DNA of 64,000 nucleotides from Vespa crabro (Eukaryota; Arthropoda; Insecta; Hymenoptera; Vespidae): contig NC_060955.1 of assembly GCF_910589235.1 (NCBI RefSeq), positions 6,861,694 to 6,925,693 on the forward strand, read 5' to 3'. The notes under the pieces were generated by a model. That model worked only from the letters and a program-made list of their open reading frames with translations, made no database searches and was not told the origin of the DNA. This document shows positions 36,201 to 49,123 of the stretch, one piece after another. The position numbers and the translations under genes are program-made. Position 1 is the stretch's first letter. Each line of letters opens with the position of its first letter.

Positions 36201-39200
36201 CCTTGCATGTTATTGTTTTGCTTCTCACGCTTTTAGGTAAATACTTGTATGGATGTGATCTTCAAGAACTGAAACAGTGATGGCTACTGTGCTTAATTAC
36301 AAAGAAGTGATCAAACCAATATTTGAATGAAAAAGAACAGCTACCAAAGAATTTCGTAACAGACAAAGTTAGTGCATTTTCTGTCCATATATCTTCTTCT
36401 GAAAGCGGTTTGTAGCACATTATCATACGGGAATTGATAAATATTAATTAGAAATGACATAAGTCTGTTATGCACATTTATGTTGCTGTTTCTTATATAA
36501 AAGTGCATTGAAGCCATCAAGATGTACTTTGCAAGGAAAAATGCTTTGTGATTTCTCGCTTTTACTCGCTATTATTATCAATTTCATCGTTCATATTATC
36601 AATGGATAATATTATTCCTTGCTTTTTCAATTAATTCTTCATAAAATGATTTATCACTTATCTTTTAAAAAGAATACGTACATAATTAGTATTATATTTT
36701 TATTGTAATATGTTCTACAGTATATTTTTAATTATGTGTAAATTGTTACTTTATCCAAATACATATATTCAAAATAAAAATCATTTCTTTAGGATACTTG
36801 TGATGAACGCGAGCGTTGCGATGATAGGGAACGTTCCGATGGCACCGAATGGCGTGATGATCGTACTCAAGAGAGACAAACTGAAAAACGACGTGAAATA
36901 CCACGAGAAGAACGTATTGAACGTAATGAACGGCCACAAAGACCGGATTCGCGTGACAGTCGTACGTCAAGAGAATCGAAAACGTCATCACGTGATGATG
37001 AGCCTCATAAATTGCGCGATTGTGGCTTATGGGTAAATGAAATTTCGGATTATGAAGAAAAAAAGCGAGATCTTTATCATGAAAATAATAGAGAAAGAGA
37101 AAGAGAAAGAGACAGGAGACAGCCACCTGGTCCTGTTACTAAAGAAAAATTAGAAGCAGATGATCTAAAGAGCGAGAAACGTAATTTGACTCAATTGAAA
37201 AGAAATAGCTCTGAGCAAGAGAAGAAAGATACAGTAAAGGAAACTGTAACTGAAACGAAAAAAGAAACTGATATCCGTAGCAGAAAATCTGAACGTATAA
37301 CTGAAACAAGCAATAGACCTGTAGAAAGAGGAGATAGTTCTCCGAAAGCTTGGGCTGATGCTGTATCACCGACGTTTGAAAAGGAAGAGGAAAAGATATT
37401 GGAAACTTTTAAAGACATAAATGAATTAGAGAATGTAAAACAGAATTTGGAAAAATTGACTTTAGAAAAACGAGGAGAGGATGTGCATATTGAAGATACG
37501 AATAAGGAACATGTGAAAGAAGAAAAACGTGAGAAGAATACACGGAATAGAACAAGCAGCGGAAGCTCCAGTTCACGAGCTCGAGATTGTCGAGGTGGAC
37601 GTCAATGGGGAGGATCGATTTATACACGTTGGAGTGGTCAAGAATCTAGAGGAAGGAGAGGTGGGTCTAAATCTTCGGGTAGACCAGCATCTGCTAGAAG
37701 TGGTTCCTATGGTCACACTGATTCTGAAAATAGTGCAGACGAAGTTTCTGGCTCAACCGAATCAGGAAAAGAAGAAAGGAGGTCTGCAAAATCACCGAAA
37801 CTGTCTCAGAAGATCGATAAGGAAGAACGTAACAGAGAGGTATCTAGACGAGAAGACAAACGAACTGGAGAATATTCCCAAACACGAAATGAAAAACGAT
37901 CGTACGATGGAAAACCAAGTCGTGAAGGATTTGCACCGTCCGGTGAACCATCCAGACGAGGTCGAGGTGGATTTAGAATCAGGTCTTCTGGTAATAACAG
38001 TAATCGCATGGAAGGATATGGGCCACCATCCAGTAAGAGTCCTTTCTCATCGGAACGTAATGCTGAGGAAAAACAGAATACTGCTAAACAATGTTCAACG
38101 ACGACTGCATCGGATAAAGAGACAAATAATCCCGCGAGCACTCCAATAGAATCTAGTGACGACAAAATGATAGCGAAACAACAAGCTCTTACAGCTGGTA
38201 TAACTGGTAGACGTACAAAATCACCGAATCCACAGAGTCAACAATCTAATAAACAGGATAATCATCAAACATCTGGCAATGTTGTATCACAAAAGCCGCA
38301 TAAGAAGGAGGAATCTCTCTCCAAGAGAACTCGCAGTGGAAGTAGAAGGGTAAATGTTTATTTGTATATTATTAATGATCTGATTATTAATTGTATTAAT
38401 AATTCATTCATTATTTGTTTACAGGGTAAAGACACCCGGGAATCACGTTTTCGTGGTAGCAGCAGTAACGTATCGAAACAAACTTCTTCCGACGTAGGTA
38501 ATGAAGAATGGGAAACCACATCTGAAAATAGCGAAGACCACATGGATGATCACAAAGAGTCTCGTAATAGTCGTAACAAACATTTCAATGGACGTGGAAA
38601 TCAAAATTCCAACCAGAATGCTATGGGTGGTAATTTACATTCTCGTAGAAACGAGCAAGGTGGAAATAATCGAGATCAACGTGAAAAGAATAGCAAATCT
38701 TCCAGTGCGTCATCAAGGGCACCAGGAGCGGAGAAGCGAAATGTTCAAAATTCATCATTCTGTAATCAAAGAAATCAGTCATCTATAAGCCAATCACAAA
38801 ATGGTAGATCAAGAAGTCAAGGTTCTTCGCATGGTGGATCGATGTCTAACAAGTCATCTAGTAATAAGGAAAATACTGTGAATCGTATTGATGAAATCAA
38901 ATTGAATGAACCAAATTTGGTTAATCAAGCCTTTAATGATATGAACAAAAAAAGTCAATCGAAAGAAAAGAAAATAGTTGACAACGTTTCAGACTCAAAT
39001 AATTTTACTGAAGATGGATCGACTATTGCGGAAGATAAGTTGGACTCTGATGGTTTTCAAGAAGTTCGTTCGAAGAAAACCGTGAAAGAACCCAGGCACT
39101 CTCAAAAAGATGAAATCAAGCCATTAGCGAAGAAGGAAAAGGAACGAGAACGTGATCGTTCAAAATCTAAATCAAATAATGGATCTCAACAAATTTCTCA

Positions 39201-42200
39201 ACAAACCCAAAATATACCATCATTATTGGGTCAATCTATACAGCAGCCAGTAAGCATGCCACAAAAACAATATGATAAAAATACAAAAGGTCTGAAACTC
39301 CCACCAAGATTTCAAAAACAACGCTTGGCGAAGCAACAACAACAACAGACATTTGCTGATCCAAATGATGTAAATAAAATGAACAGTTCTGGCAACAATA
39401 ATATGAAAGATTCGTCTGGTGGTCCAGCACCCCCACCTTCTGTGAATGCTTGGGACAAACCTTTCATCAGTCAATTACGCTCAAATTCTCCTTCCGCTGT
39501 CCCAGCTGACGTTCAATTGATGTCCGGTTTAACTTCGCAAAATGATCAAGTTCACGAAAATAATGAGCAAGTTAACTCTGGCAGTAGCAGTCAACGGAAT
39601 TCTCCAAGCGGTGAAAAAGCTGGAAAGAACACGAAAGATCTCGTAGAGAAGAATGTTTCCGATGTTTCTTCACCACCGGTTCAAACTTTAATCTTTGAGA
39701 ATACAAATTATTCAAAAACGACTAAAACAACGCCAACTGATTTAGCCATGAAATCCAAATTTTCAAATCATGTTCAGAAACAGCAACGCGTAGATAAGCG
39801 TGTGGATATGGAAGAGGAAGGCAATCCGATGCATCAACATTCGCAACAATCATTGTCGGTTGCTTTCTCCAACAAACCGAATGACCTTATGAAGAATAAA
39901 AACCAGGAGCCTATTCAAATGCCTTTATCATTTAATAAGAACGAAGATAATGCCGATATGAAGCTTGATTTTACATTCGACTCTGATCTCTCGCAATTGA
40001 CAGAAGACAAAAGCAAAACTTTGGGAATGACTCGATCCATGCACATGAGTTCTGGACAAAGTACGATATCACCCTCAACTGCAGAGCTTAATTTGAAGAT
40101 AGCTTCGGTAAAAAAGGTTTGGGAAAATGCCACTCCTATGCCGACTGTAGTCGAACATGAAGATGGTGGTAATGTCGTCAGTACCGCTAACAGTTTTCCT
40201 CAAGCTTTTGAGAACAGCGACGTCGATGATAGTTACAGCCCACATCAGCAGTACAACCAGAATAACATGAAAAATGAAATCACAACGTCTACGAACGTGT
40301 GCAAGGTGAGTCTTTATATTTCTATATAATTCGATAATTATATAGAAATTCTATGAATTCTAAACGCCCACATATTTAATAGATGTATTATTGTGCATGT
40401 TATAAAACTATTGCATCACTTGAAATTGACTTAGCGGTTTTCCGCTGTCCTAGATTATACTTCTTTTAGTTAGTTTTGTTTTATTTTTCCGCATTACTGA
40501 ATTCGTACAAATTTCAAAAATATTTTCATCCGAATGGTCCAGGAAATAATTCAATTTAATATATACTGGAATATATCAATGCTCAAAGTAATAATTTCAT
40601 TTTACGTATGACAATGAGAATATTGGATTATCGGTTGAAAGTATATTCTTTAAAAATATAAGAAATGTGCTCTTAATCAAATACTTACTGTTAAAATGTC
40701 TTGTGAAACCAATGTGCGAATGTTTGGTCAATGTGTGACAATTTTCTATAAGCTCATTATTGGAACATTCGTGTATTAAACATGAAGTCTAAATATCGAC
40801 AGTTCTAAATCTACAGTTGAAAATTTGCTACGGCGAAAAGATGAAGGTAAGTAGATAACGCGCTTGATCCAATGTATTGTTTACAAGAGCTTTATTAAGC
40901 AAGACCGAACCTTCGCTTGCATTCTTCAAAAGCGTAAGCTCCGCTTACCGAGGGAAGCAGTGTTTTTTTCAGAAAATTTTCATCGAGTAGTAAGTAAATC
41001 ATGCAGTCTTTATGCACACAGTTATGAGTGAGCTTATTTATTTTTATCAAAGTTTATTAGAAGTCGCGTTATAAAAAAAATTAACGTTTCAAGCATATGA
41101 TTATTTTTTTGAGAAAATAAGAAATCGCATTATATTGGCAGTTGACAGTGATGTATATAGCAAATTAAATAACAGAAATATCATGTCCCCTGTGGGAAGA
41201 TGCTGACTCTTTGCCTGATGCGCAGCTGGTTCCCCCGCAGGTGAAGCCGCAGCAACAATCCGCGGGAAGCAATGGAACCCAACCTGGTTCTACTGTACCC
41301 GGCCCGAGTCCTATTGGAGCTGGACAGAGTCCCATGGGTCATCCACCTGCTAGCCTTCAAGGACCTTTAAGCCCACCACCATTCAATTCAACTGGTCAAC
41401 CTTCTCATATCAATTATCAGGTATATCATTAAATATTTTATAAAATTTATAGCAATGTCATCACATTTTTTACAAATTCTGAAATAGTTCTTTGTTTTAT
41501 TTTTTTGTTAAGTTTTGTATTTTTAATAAAACAATTTATCAAATTTTATTTAACAATAGACATCAATACGATATATTGATTTAGTCATTTATTTTTTTCA
41601 GGAGTTTCCACAATATCCTGGATCACAAGCCGCACAATACGGTAGCATGTCTGCTATACCTTCACCACCAGCAATGTTATTCAATACAGGTTCTGGTCAA
41701 TTACCAGCACAAGCAGGTGGTTTATATGGTGCTTTCCAGTTGGATCAAAGTCGTTCTCCTTTCACGCAATATCCACCCTATGGACCATCCCTACAAAGTT
41801 CATTCAACCAGCAAAATGTATATTTGCCACAGCCACCACCACCGCCACCACATGCTCCAAGTGCGCCAACTCCTGATATGTATCCCAATAATTTATCGCA
41901 ATATCGTATTGTAAGTATAACGGTATAATCAAAATGTAATATAATATAAGTCAAATGATGCGCTTTCTTATATTTAACAGACTGCTGCAACTGCACCTCC
42001 GTTTGGACAAAATCAGCAGCTTAGTAATAACCCAAATACAGTTCTTATCAGTTCATCATCGAATTCTTTGATGTCAGCAAGCGTTAAACCATCTTCTCAA
42101 CCAATTGGTGCAATTGGTACTAAAGCAGCGCCTCATTTTCAAGCACCATCTGCACCACAGCCAAATCAAGTATGTTAATTTTGAAAACCATTTGTGCTAA

Positions 42201-43964
42201 ATTGCCCTGAATGAAAAAAAAATTATTTTTATTATATTTTACAGTTACCATACATACCTTATGATCCAAACCAAGTACTCAGTGTAAGCGGTAGTTACAT
42301 GGGCAACTCTCAGTTGGTGCAGAGACCGGGTCCTAATGTACAGGCATCAGCAAATAGTTATTATAGTGCTACATCGGCTGGTGAATATAATTTTTTTTTA
42401 ATCTTTTACCAGTTAGATTTACTTTAATACTTTAATTAATTAATTTTTATATTTAACTTTGCTTGTTTCATACGTCATTATAGATGTATTTCCGGGATCA
42501 CAAACTGGTTTTTACCAGCCAGGTGGTGCTACACAGCAAACTGGCACTCACTATGGCCTTCAAGGATTTGGTCAGCATAGTCAAAGCCTGGCAACTGGAA
42601 GTGCAACGCCTGTTGGTCTTCAAAATTTTAGTCCTGGATTTTTGTCTAATTCGGGACTACAAATAGCTGCTGCTGCAGCAGCACAGCAATTTCGGAATCC
42701 AACCGGAGGTTTACCTGCTCCAGCTAATGCAACTTCTACATTCCTAAATAAACATCAACCGCAGGAACAACCTAGACAGTTAAAAAGTCCGTCGGGAAAT
42801 CAGCAAGATGTTTTAGCATCTGTTTTCAACGCAAGTAAGTTTTTCTCAGTTTTTATGACATTTCAAAAAATAGAAACTTCTAAAATATTAATAAATTTAT
42901 TTTTATACACTTATTCTTAGCGCCCCAAATACCATCTCCTAAATCGAGAAACTGCAAACAACAAACGTCATCACAGCAACCGCAACCAAGTCCTACACAA
43001 CATCATAAATATCAACAATATCAGGGCGTTAGTCAATCTGCTTTGGTAAGCAGCTACAGCAACTATGTATGTACCACTCCTTTATATAATACATATATAC
43101 AGGAAATCATCACATAAAGTAATGACAAGTTGTTATCTAGGGATTTTGCTACGTAAAGATACAAAATTTATAATTAAATATCTTAATAGATATCTCTAGA
43201 ATATCTCTAGAATATAGAAGAAAATAATTGTAATTATTTTATTGCTTTCTAGATAACTATTTGTTAATATTTTATGCATATCACGTATTTGGATGTGACT
43301 CTTTATGTTTGGAAGTCAATTCGTATATTACTTTGTTTTATTTCATATTATAAGTCAAAAGAAGTGACAAATTTAATGCTTTACTTAACAAATTAAATTC
43401 TGTTTGTACCTTCTAGTGTAAAAGTAATTACAATTTTTGTACATATGGTTTCTATTGTATCTTGTAAACTTGTAGGTATTACAACAAAATGTACGAGGAA
43501 TGGGTATGCCACCACGAGCTGGCATACAACCATCACAACAACGCTATCCACCGCCTATACAAAGGCCAGTTGTACCCTTTGCGCAAGGTCCTACTTTGAA
43601 TAATTCTACGCAACAACCTAATTCCATGCCGTCGCAGCAACAAGCACAGATAAACAGACACAGACCAAATTTACATCAACAGCAACAACAACGAAACATG
43701 AAGATGCAACAACAACAATACTATTCTTCGCAAGGTTCGTTTATTTCGCTGATTATTAGTAGAACTTAAGGTTTATAACATGTTATATTATTAATTCTTA
43801 TTTTCCTTTTAGGAAATGTTAAGATCGATTCAAATGATAAGACTGATTCGCACAATGACAAGATCAACGATGGGAATTCTGGAAATCAATCAGGAGGCAA
43901 TAAATCTAATGTGAATCAGCAAGATAGTGATACCAAGGAAGAAGTGAGTCAACAAAATGAGTGA
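28644..43964 (+). CDS. nocte: nocte / PRRC2 family protein (BAT2-like)
   Basis: PRRC2 proteins are long disordered RNA- and translation-associated proteins; the fly member nocte affects temperature entrainment of the clock. Exons: 28644-28727, 28887-29135, 29325-29472, 30730-30975, 32625-32708, 32891-33144, 33764-34292, 34391-35476, 35567-35964, 36793-38349, 38425-40305, 41241-41420, 41602-41910, 41981-42169, 42245-42380, 42484-42834, 42921-43066, 43476-43734, 43813-43964. Phases agree and give about 2745 aa (human PRRC2C about 2896). The family's N-terminal block is clear (KFQSLDINNLYR, RRPPANLPSLK, HEFPSLSG, YGPGPSLRPQ), as is the acidic DDIDYNQKLAFSDDEPE motif. The middle is Arg/Asp/Glu/Ser-rich with a DRQX repeat. 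The C-terminus (NVCKVKPQQQ, GSQTGFYQPGG, GGNKSNVNQQ) resembles vertebrate PRRC2. The start is the ATG at 28644 (MSTLSGILSKG). Exons 2 and 18 (numbering the non-coding exon as 1) have tandem donors. Confidence 0.92.
29188..29225. repeat. (TA)n microsatellite in nocte intron
   Basis: An almost pure AT dinucleotide run of about 38 bases lies between the exons ending at 29135 and starting at 29325. Confidence 0.9.
30173..30218. repeat. (TA)n microsatellite in nocte intron
   Basis: A pure TA dinucleotide run of about 46 bases lies in the 1.26 kb intron between the exons ending at 29472 and starting at 30730. The rest of that intron shows nothing else I can support. Confidence 0.9.
30976..32624 (+). 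other. Large nocte intron, no other feature seen
   Basis: A 1.65 kb AT-rich intron between the exons ending at 30975 and starting at 32625. Short open frames occur but have low-complexity AT-driven composition, and I see no tRNA or clear hairpin gene. Confidence 0.6.
34816..35211 (+). repeat. In-frame 12-bp tandem repeat encoding (DRQX)33
   Basis: Exactly 396 bp can be divided into 33 units of 12 bp with consensus GATCGWCARAWT. Each unit encodes a tetrapeptide: DRQN alternating with DRQI or DRQL over the first 24 units, then DRPN/DRQN variants. A higher-order 24-bp period is evident. The array lies inside the Arg/Asp-rich region of nocte and preserves frame. Units diverge mostly at third positions and at codon 4, which suggests expansion by slippage with some selection on the protein. 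Confidence 0.93.
35965..36792 (+). other. nocte intron between exons ending 35964 and starting 36793
   Basis: An 828-bp intron with GT/AG ends and no other supported feature. Flanking exons are in phase 0 (YLK then DTCDERERCDD). Confidence 0.6.
40306..41240 (+). other. nocte intron before the Gln/Pro-rich C-terminal exons
   Basis: A 935-bp phase-0 intron. The acceptor is a CCCCCGCAG at 41232-41240, preceded by a pyrimidine-rich tract. No second gene is seen inside it. Confidence 0.6.
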
Positions 43965-46417
43965 ATGTGAAAGCTGCGGAAACGATCCGTACACAACTAA
44001 GCGTTGAATCAATTCATTAAAACAAATAACAGTAAAAAAACGCAAACTAGTATTTCCCCGATCGAAGGAACTAATCCAGATTATGAAGTTACCTTATGTT
44101 TGGCATATTGAGACAAACAGCTTGCAAGGTTCACGCAGATAATATGAAGAAAGATTTTTATCAATGGCGTATTAGAGATAAACGATTTGGTGGAATTACT
44201 CTTTATTCGAACGTGCGGTTTTAATTTGAAAAATACTTATGCCGCGAAACGTCCTCGTCTCCATGATCGATAAAGAAACATGCGCTTCTTGCTAAGCATT
44301 CCCATTTTATCAATCTGAGATTCACGAACTTCGTTTATGTCTCTAACGATGAATATCGGATACGTATCTGAAAAAAAGACGAATTATTTAGCGGATTTTG
44401 CACGGGATAATCGAGAATTCAAAAATACCTACGATCGTTTAATGCACCCGAATGAACTTCGGATATGAATCGATGTTCATTTGTGTACTTAATGGTAGTC
44501 GACGGTAGATGACACGTCATATAAATCGTATCTTTAAAAAAGAGAAAACAGGGGGTGGGAGAAAAAAGTGGGGCTGAATTTGTTGTATATCTTTACTGTC
44601 TCTATTGCCGATTTACAATACAGTACGCAAGGAACAGACGCAACAAAAGGTATTGTCCAATCGTCGTATTATTCGTATAGCATTACTATAGAAGAGAAAA
44701 AGTGACGAAAAGAAAAAAGGAGAATGCATAGGGGAGAGAAAGAGAGAGAAAGAAAGAAAGAGAAAGGAAGAGGCATGGGAGGGTAGAAGAAACTTCTACG
44801 CGATCGGAATAAGAGAAAAAAAATGAAGTTACTCGTGCACTTTGATCGTATGGATTTGAAATGATATATCGTGATCCCGTTGCAGTGACAAACGCCGTAA
44901 AGTCGTGTATATTGGACATTATGGATATCGCAAGGTTATGAGCAAATCTGCGCAAAAAGAATAGTAAAAAGCAATTGTTTATATATATCGCACAGATCAT
45001 GCCATAATCTCGCCTTGCTCTGAGAGTGCTCTATCGTGTTAGGTATGTAATGTGTACGGTATTTTTTTGTGAAGTGCGGGAAGCACGAAATATTATCGGT
45101 ATTCCTCGGCTTGGAAGTGTTCTGCCGAATCAAGTGGAAAACACGCTATATCGCAGCATACAAGTCGTGAAAAAAGAATTGTATATTCTCTGCTTTTGTT
45201 GCAATTTAAGCATTATTATAAAAATGAAGCCAATAAAAATAAACAGTAGTGTTTACAGGACTCTGTCGTTTTGCCAGTTTATTAATGCGAAGGTAGCATA
45301 GCTCTCGCTCGAATGTCGCGTAAAAAAAAAAGGAAAAAAGAGCGATTGTTACCATTGGGGTAAAATCGACGATCAATAAAAACACAACATACTGCCAGTC
45401 GTATCGACGACCATTATATCCTTGAACTTTGGGGATTTTTCATGTTCTATTCGTAAGGATGTTGGAGAATGCAAAGTGAAGTGTATTATCGAGGAAAATT
45501 ATAAACTGCTAATACACGGGAGAAATCGTCGCAACAATTACATCTTAATGCGTCTAAACAGTGCTGATCGAAGAAACCGGTCGTAATATCATATAATTAC
45601 TTTTCATCTTAAAAACACATTTTACTCTTAAAGATTTATGCAATTCTCAAACTAACAACAAAAATAAGGTAAAATACAAATACAATGCAAGAACGAATGG
45701 CACGCTACTAGGAAAGAAATAAGGATAACAGTGCCTTTGATGCACTGCCGCACAAAATAATCTCCTTGCTAACGTGTCTCACAAAATGACTCGAATTACA
45801 TCATATAGACGATATTTTAGAATCGTCGACATTAGACACGAATGATAAAGGCTCCATTCTCATACCGTACGCGTTAATATTATAATTTTACTCTTATTAC
45901 AAACATATAACTATAAAACGATAACTATACTAATTGCATTATCATTTATAACTTTGTCATATTTTTATTATCTTGATCTTCGATGTTTTTCTTAACCGTT
46001 AACACATTCAATTTTACATTTTTAATTTCTCTCTTTTCGCTCTACCATTTTTGGTTCCTACTATTTTCATCTCCATAAATGTCATTGTCATCGTCACTCT
46101 CATGGTCACCATCGTTGCTGTCATCGTTATGTCATTATTACCGTTATTATGTAATCATGATAATCGTACGTGTATGCTGAGTAAACGATAAAAATGAGAT
46201 ATCCAATGAAAAGTAAGATAAATAAAAACTGTTAAATCGATTGGTTATGACTTAGGATATTTAAACAAAAATTCTTTGAGAAGAACTCTAAAGTCTATTT
46301 AATCATACCTATTATTGCTTACATGCAAAGTATTTTGTTTTTATTTTCTTTTGTTTCTCTTTTTTTCCTCCTTAATTTTGTCCTGGGCATGTCATGGGTC
46401 TTTTGACAGAAAATTTG

Positions 46418-46477
<60 letters not shown>

Positions 46478-46503
46478 ATATATATATATTTATATATATA
46501 TAT
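46418..46503. repeat. (TA)n microsatellite with TG interruptions
   Basis: About 86 bases of TA dinucleotides interrupted by short TGTG segments, downstream of nocte. Confidence 0.9.
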
Positions 46504-47038
46504 TAGGTTATATAATAGCGAAAAAATAATTTTGTTACGATGTGTGCATCTTATTTAGCGACAACTGACTTTAAAAAAAAATTACTGAACATTTTGCGTC
46601 ATACTACCTATACAATTTAATTTAAACGCGTATAAGAATAAAAATTATAATACGTACGACGAGAGAATTAATTCGATATAAGTTTGTCATCATTCTTATT
46701 TTATTTATTGACCTTCTATTATCTAATATTATATCATTTTGGAAGACTGAAACTTATATACGTTTCCCCCACCCCCAAAAAATTATACAAAAATTACAAC
46801 TTTCTTCGTATTAATGTTGCCTGCTAAAACGATTAAAACACCGTTGATGACCGTTGCCTTGTAACACTTGTGTAAGCTTACACGTGAGAAAACGAGATGG
46901 ACCCTTGAAAAAACCCCAGGGCGCCTATAACTTTATATATCTATCCGTAGTTAGTAATATGACACCATTAACTTATACGTTTACGTGCTAAATTATGTGA
47001 ATAAAATAATGAATGGCAAAGGGGCTATATTATTAATT

Positions 47039-47054
47039 TATATATATATGTATG

Positions 47055-47107
<53 letters not shown>

Positions 47108-47144
47108 GTATATGTATTAATTTATATATATATATATATATATA
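47039..47144. repeat. (TA)n / (TATG)n compound microsatellite
   Basis: About 106 bases mixing TA dinucleotides with TATG tetranucleotide runs, downstream of nocte. Confidence 0.9.
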
Positions 47145-49123
47145 ATAATAATAAATAGAGAATCCTCAGCAAATTGTAGGCGAGGAATGGATTAAAAATA
47201 AAAATGTGTAAAACGCAATTCCTGTGTGAATACATTCACAAAAGTTAGTGAAAATAATTATTAATCACATCATTCAAAAAAAGAAAAAAAGGGACGAGGG
47301 TGCATCGTGTTCATCGTTCAAAAGAATTTTTATTTTATCACACCATTGTTTTGATCCAAGAGACTGTTATTTTATCATTCACGTGTTCTATCAGTTGAAA
47401 ATTATTTATTATAATATGTACTCCGTATGGTACACCAAATTTACTAATAAAGTAACATGTATCCTTGTGTTGTTTCTGAATTTTATAATTAATAAAAAGA
47501 AAACGCGCATTGGTATTTTAAGAATTACTAAGTGGAGAAAACAGGAAAGCATTTTAAATACATGTCGGTTACAATTCTTGTCTCATTTCGTTGTTTGTCA
47601 GAAATAAAATAATTTTTCGTATATATCAAATACATAATCCTTTAGAATCTTAATCTGTACAGGAAACTTATGATTGTGTAAACATTTTCTGATAAAGTCG
47701 TAATAAAGTACGTAATTATGCTAAATGATCGCTACAATTATAAGTGCGATCACATTATTAAAAGAAATGCCCATTTTTAAGACAATTATATGTAAAATCA
47801 AAATTTTATGATTCTCAAGCTTTTGTTTAAAATGATTCCGATTAAACTACATATTATACTTGCATATAAATCTAGTAGAAAGTCATAGAAATATTAATTA
47901 GGGCAAAGTTTTTAGCAATGTTTCAAATCAACGTTGTAAAATTATCTGTATAATGATAAAATGAATTTAAAAATCTGTTATATTGCTACATCGAGTACTC
48001 TTAAAATGTGGTAATAAACATACATTTGATATAACTTTTTTACATTATGTATGTAAACATTCAGTAATCTCACAAAAATGAACAATTGAGAAAAGTTGGT
48101 TAATGTCAGATTCCTAATTAATCATTTGATTATAATATATAGACTTTAATCTCAACACTCTATTGTACTATATTCGTTCAGTATGCCTGATTAATAAGAT
48201 ACTTCAATTAAAATAATTTCATTATATATTAAATTTATCAAATATCTTTGTATTTTATATTATGTGCTTCGAATATGTAAATCTCTTCAAAACATTTAGA
48301 TTTTTTTCTATCATAATGATCACTCGTAATAACATTTTATATGGTTTAAATAATATTTTAATTTCATGAGAGAAATTAACAAGTTAAATAATATGACAGT
48401 AAAAAATCAACCATCCCTATTATTTTAATGTTTTATAAATATAATTAATTACCGTTACATTCACATTTTCAAAATTCTTCATACCTGGTGAATATTTTTC
48501 ATAATTCTGATTGGCTTTATCAAAGTCCAGTTCACATTGCCAGGCAAAATTGGCAAAAAAAACTAGGCGAATAAAAATGATAAATATATCGAAATTGTAA
48601 TACGACCATAAAAGATCAATAAGTAATTTTTTATAAGATTACTTTTTTGAATCTTATATATACACATATATTTTTTTGATTTTTATCATACTAAAATTAA
48701 GAATCTATTGCTTTCAATTTTTATTGTATATTATATAGGGTTTTTTTTTTTTAAATAAAACAGCGTTATTAGTCTTTGACTACTATTTTTCCAGATGGCA
48801 TAACTTAATTACAAAAATATAATTCCACATTGTGATCATTTATTATCGAGTTTTTTCTGTTTTTTTTTATATAAGCTTTCATATATTTTCTAATCTCATG
48901 TAATCTTGTACAAAATCTATGAACCATTTACGCACAATATTTGATTTGCGGAGTATGCGCAAAAGTTTCTGCGCAAATACTACTTATCTTACTTGTATTT
49001 ACGTTTATATTATATGAGAATGTATTAAGCTTACGTCTGTACGCAATGTAGATACGCAATGCGAACAGAATTAGTTGATGGAAGCGTTGTTTTTGTTAAA
49101 TTTCGTGATAAGTCCATAAAATA

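Larger units (their letters stand above)
43965..49123 (+). other. nocte 3'UTR and long downstream flank
   Basis: About 5.1 kb without a supported gene. The first 2.2 kb (to about 46200) is clearly less AT-rich than ordinary spacer in this window and probably belongs to a long 3'UTR. An early AATAAA occurs near 45232, and later candidates lie near 47606 and 47703. The remaining part is AT-rich with two large (TA)n tracts. Open frames at 45026-45301 and 47248-47607 are not convincing. Confidence 0.45.

Noticed and set aside
45026..45301. 91-codon plus-strand frame downstream of nocte
   Set aside because: No domain, no splice partner and mixed low-quality composition; it lies in the probable nocte 3'UTR.
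46315..46506. 63-codon frame running into a (TA)n tract
   Set aside because: The second half is the translated microsatellite (YIYIYI).
47248..47607. 119-codon plus-strand frame
   Set aside because: Composition is typical of AT-rich chance frames (Ile/Lys/Phe/Tyr-rich) and no family or promoter is visible.
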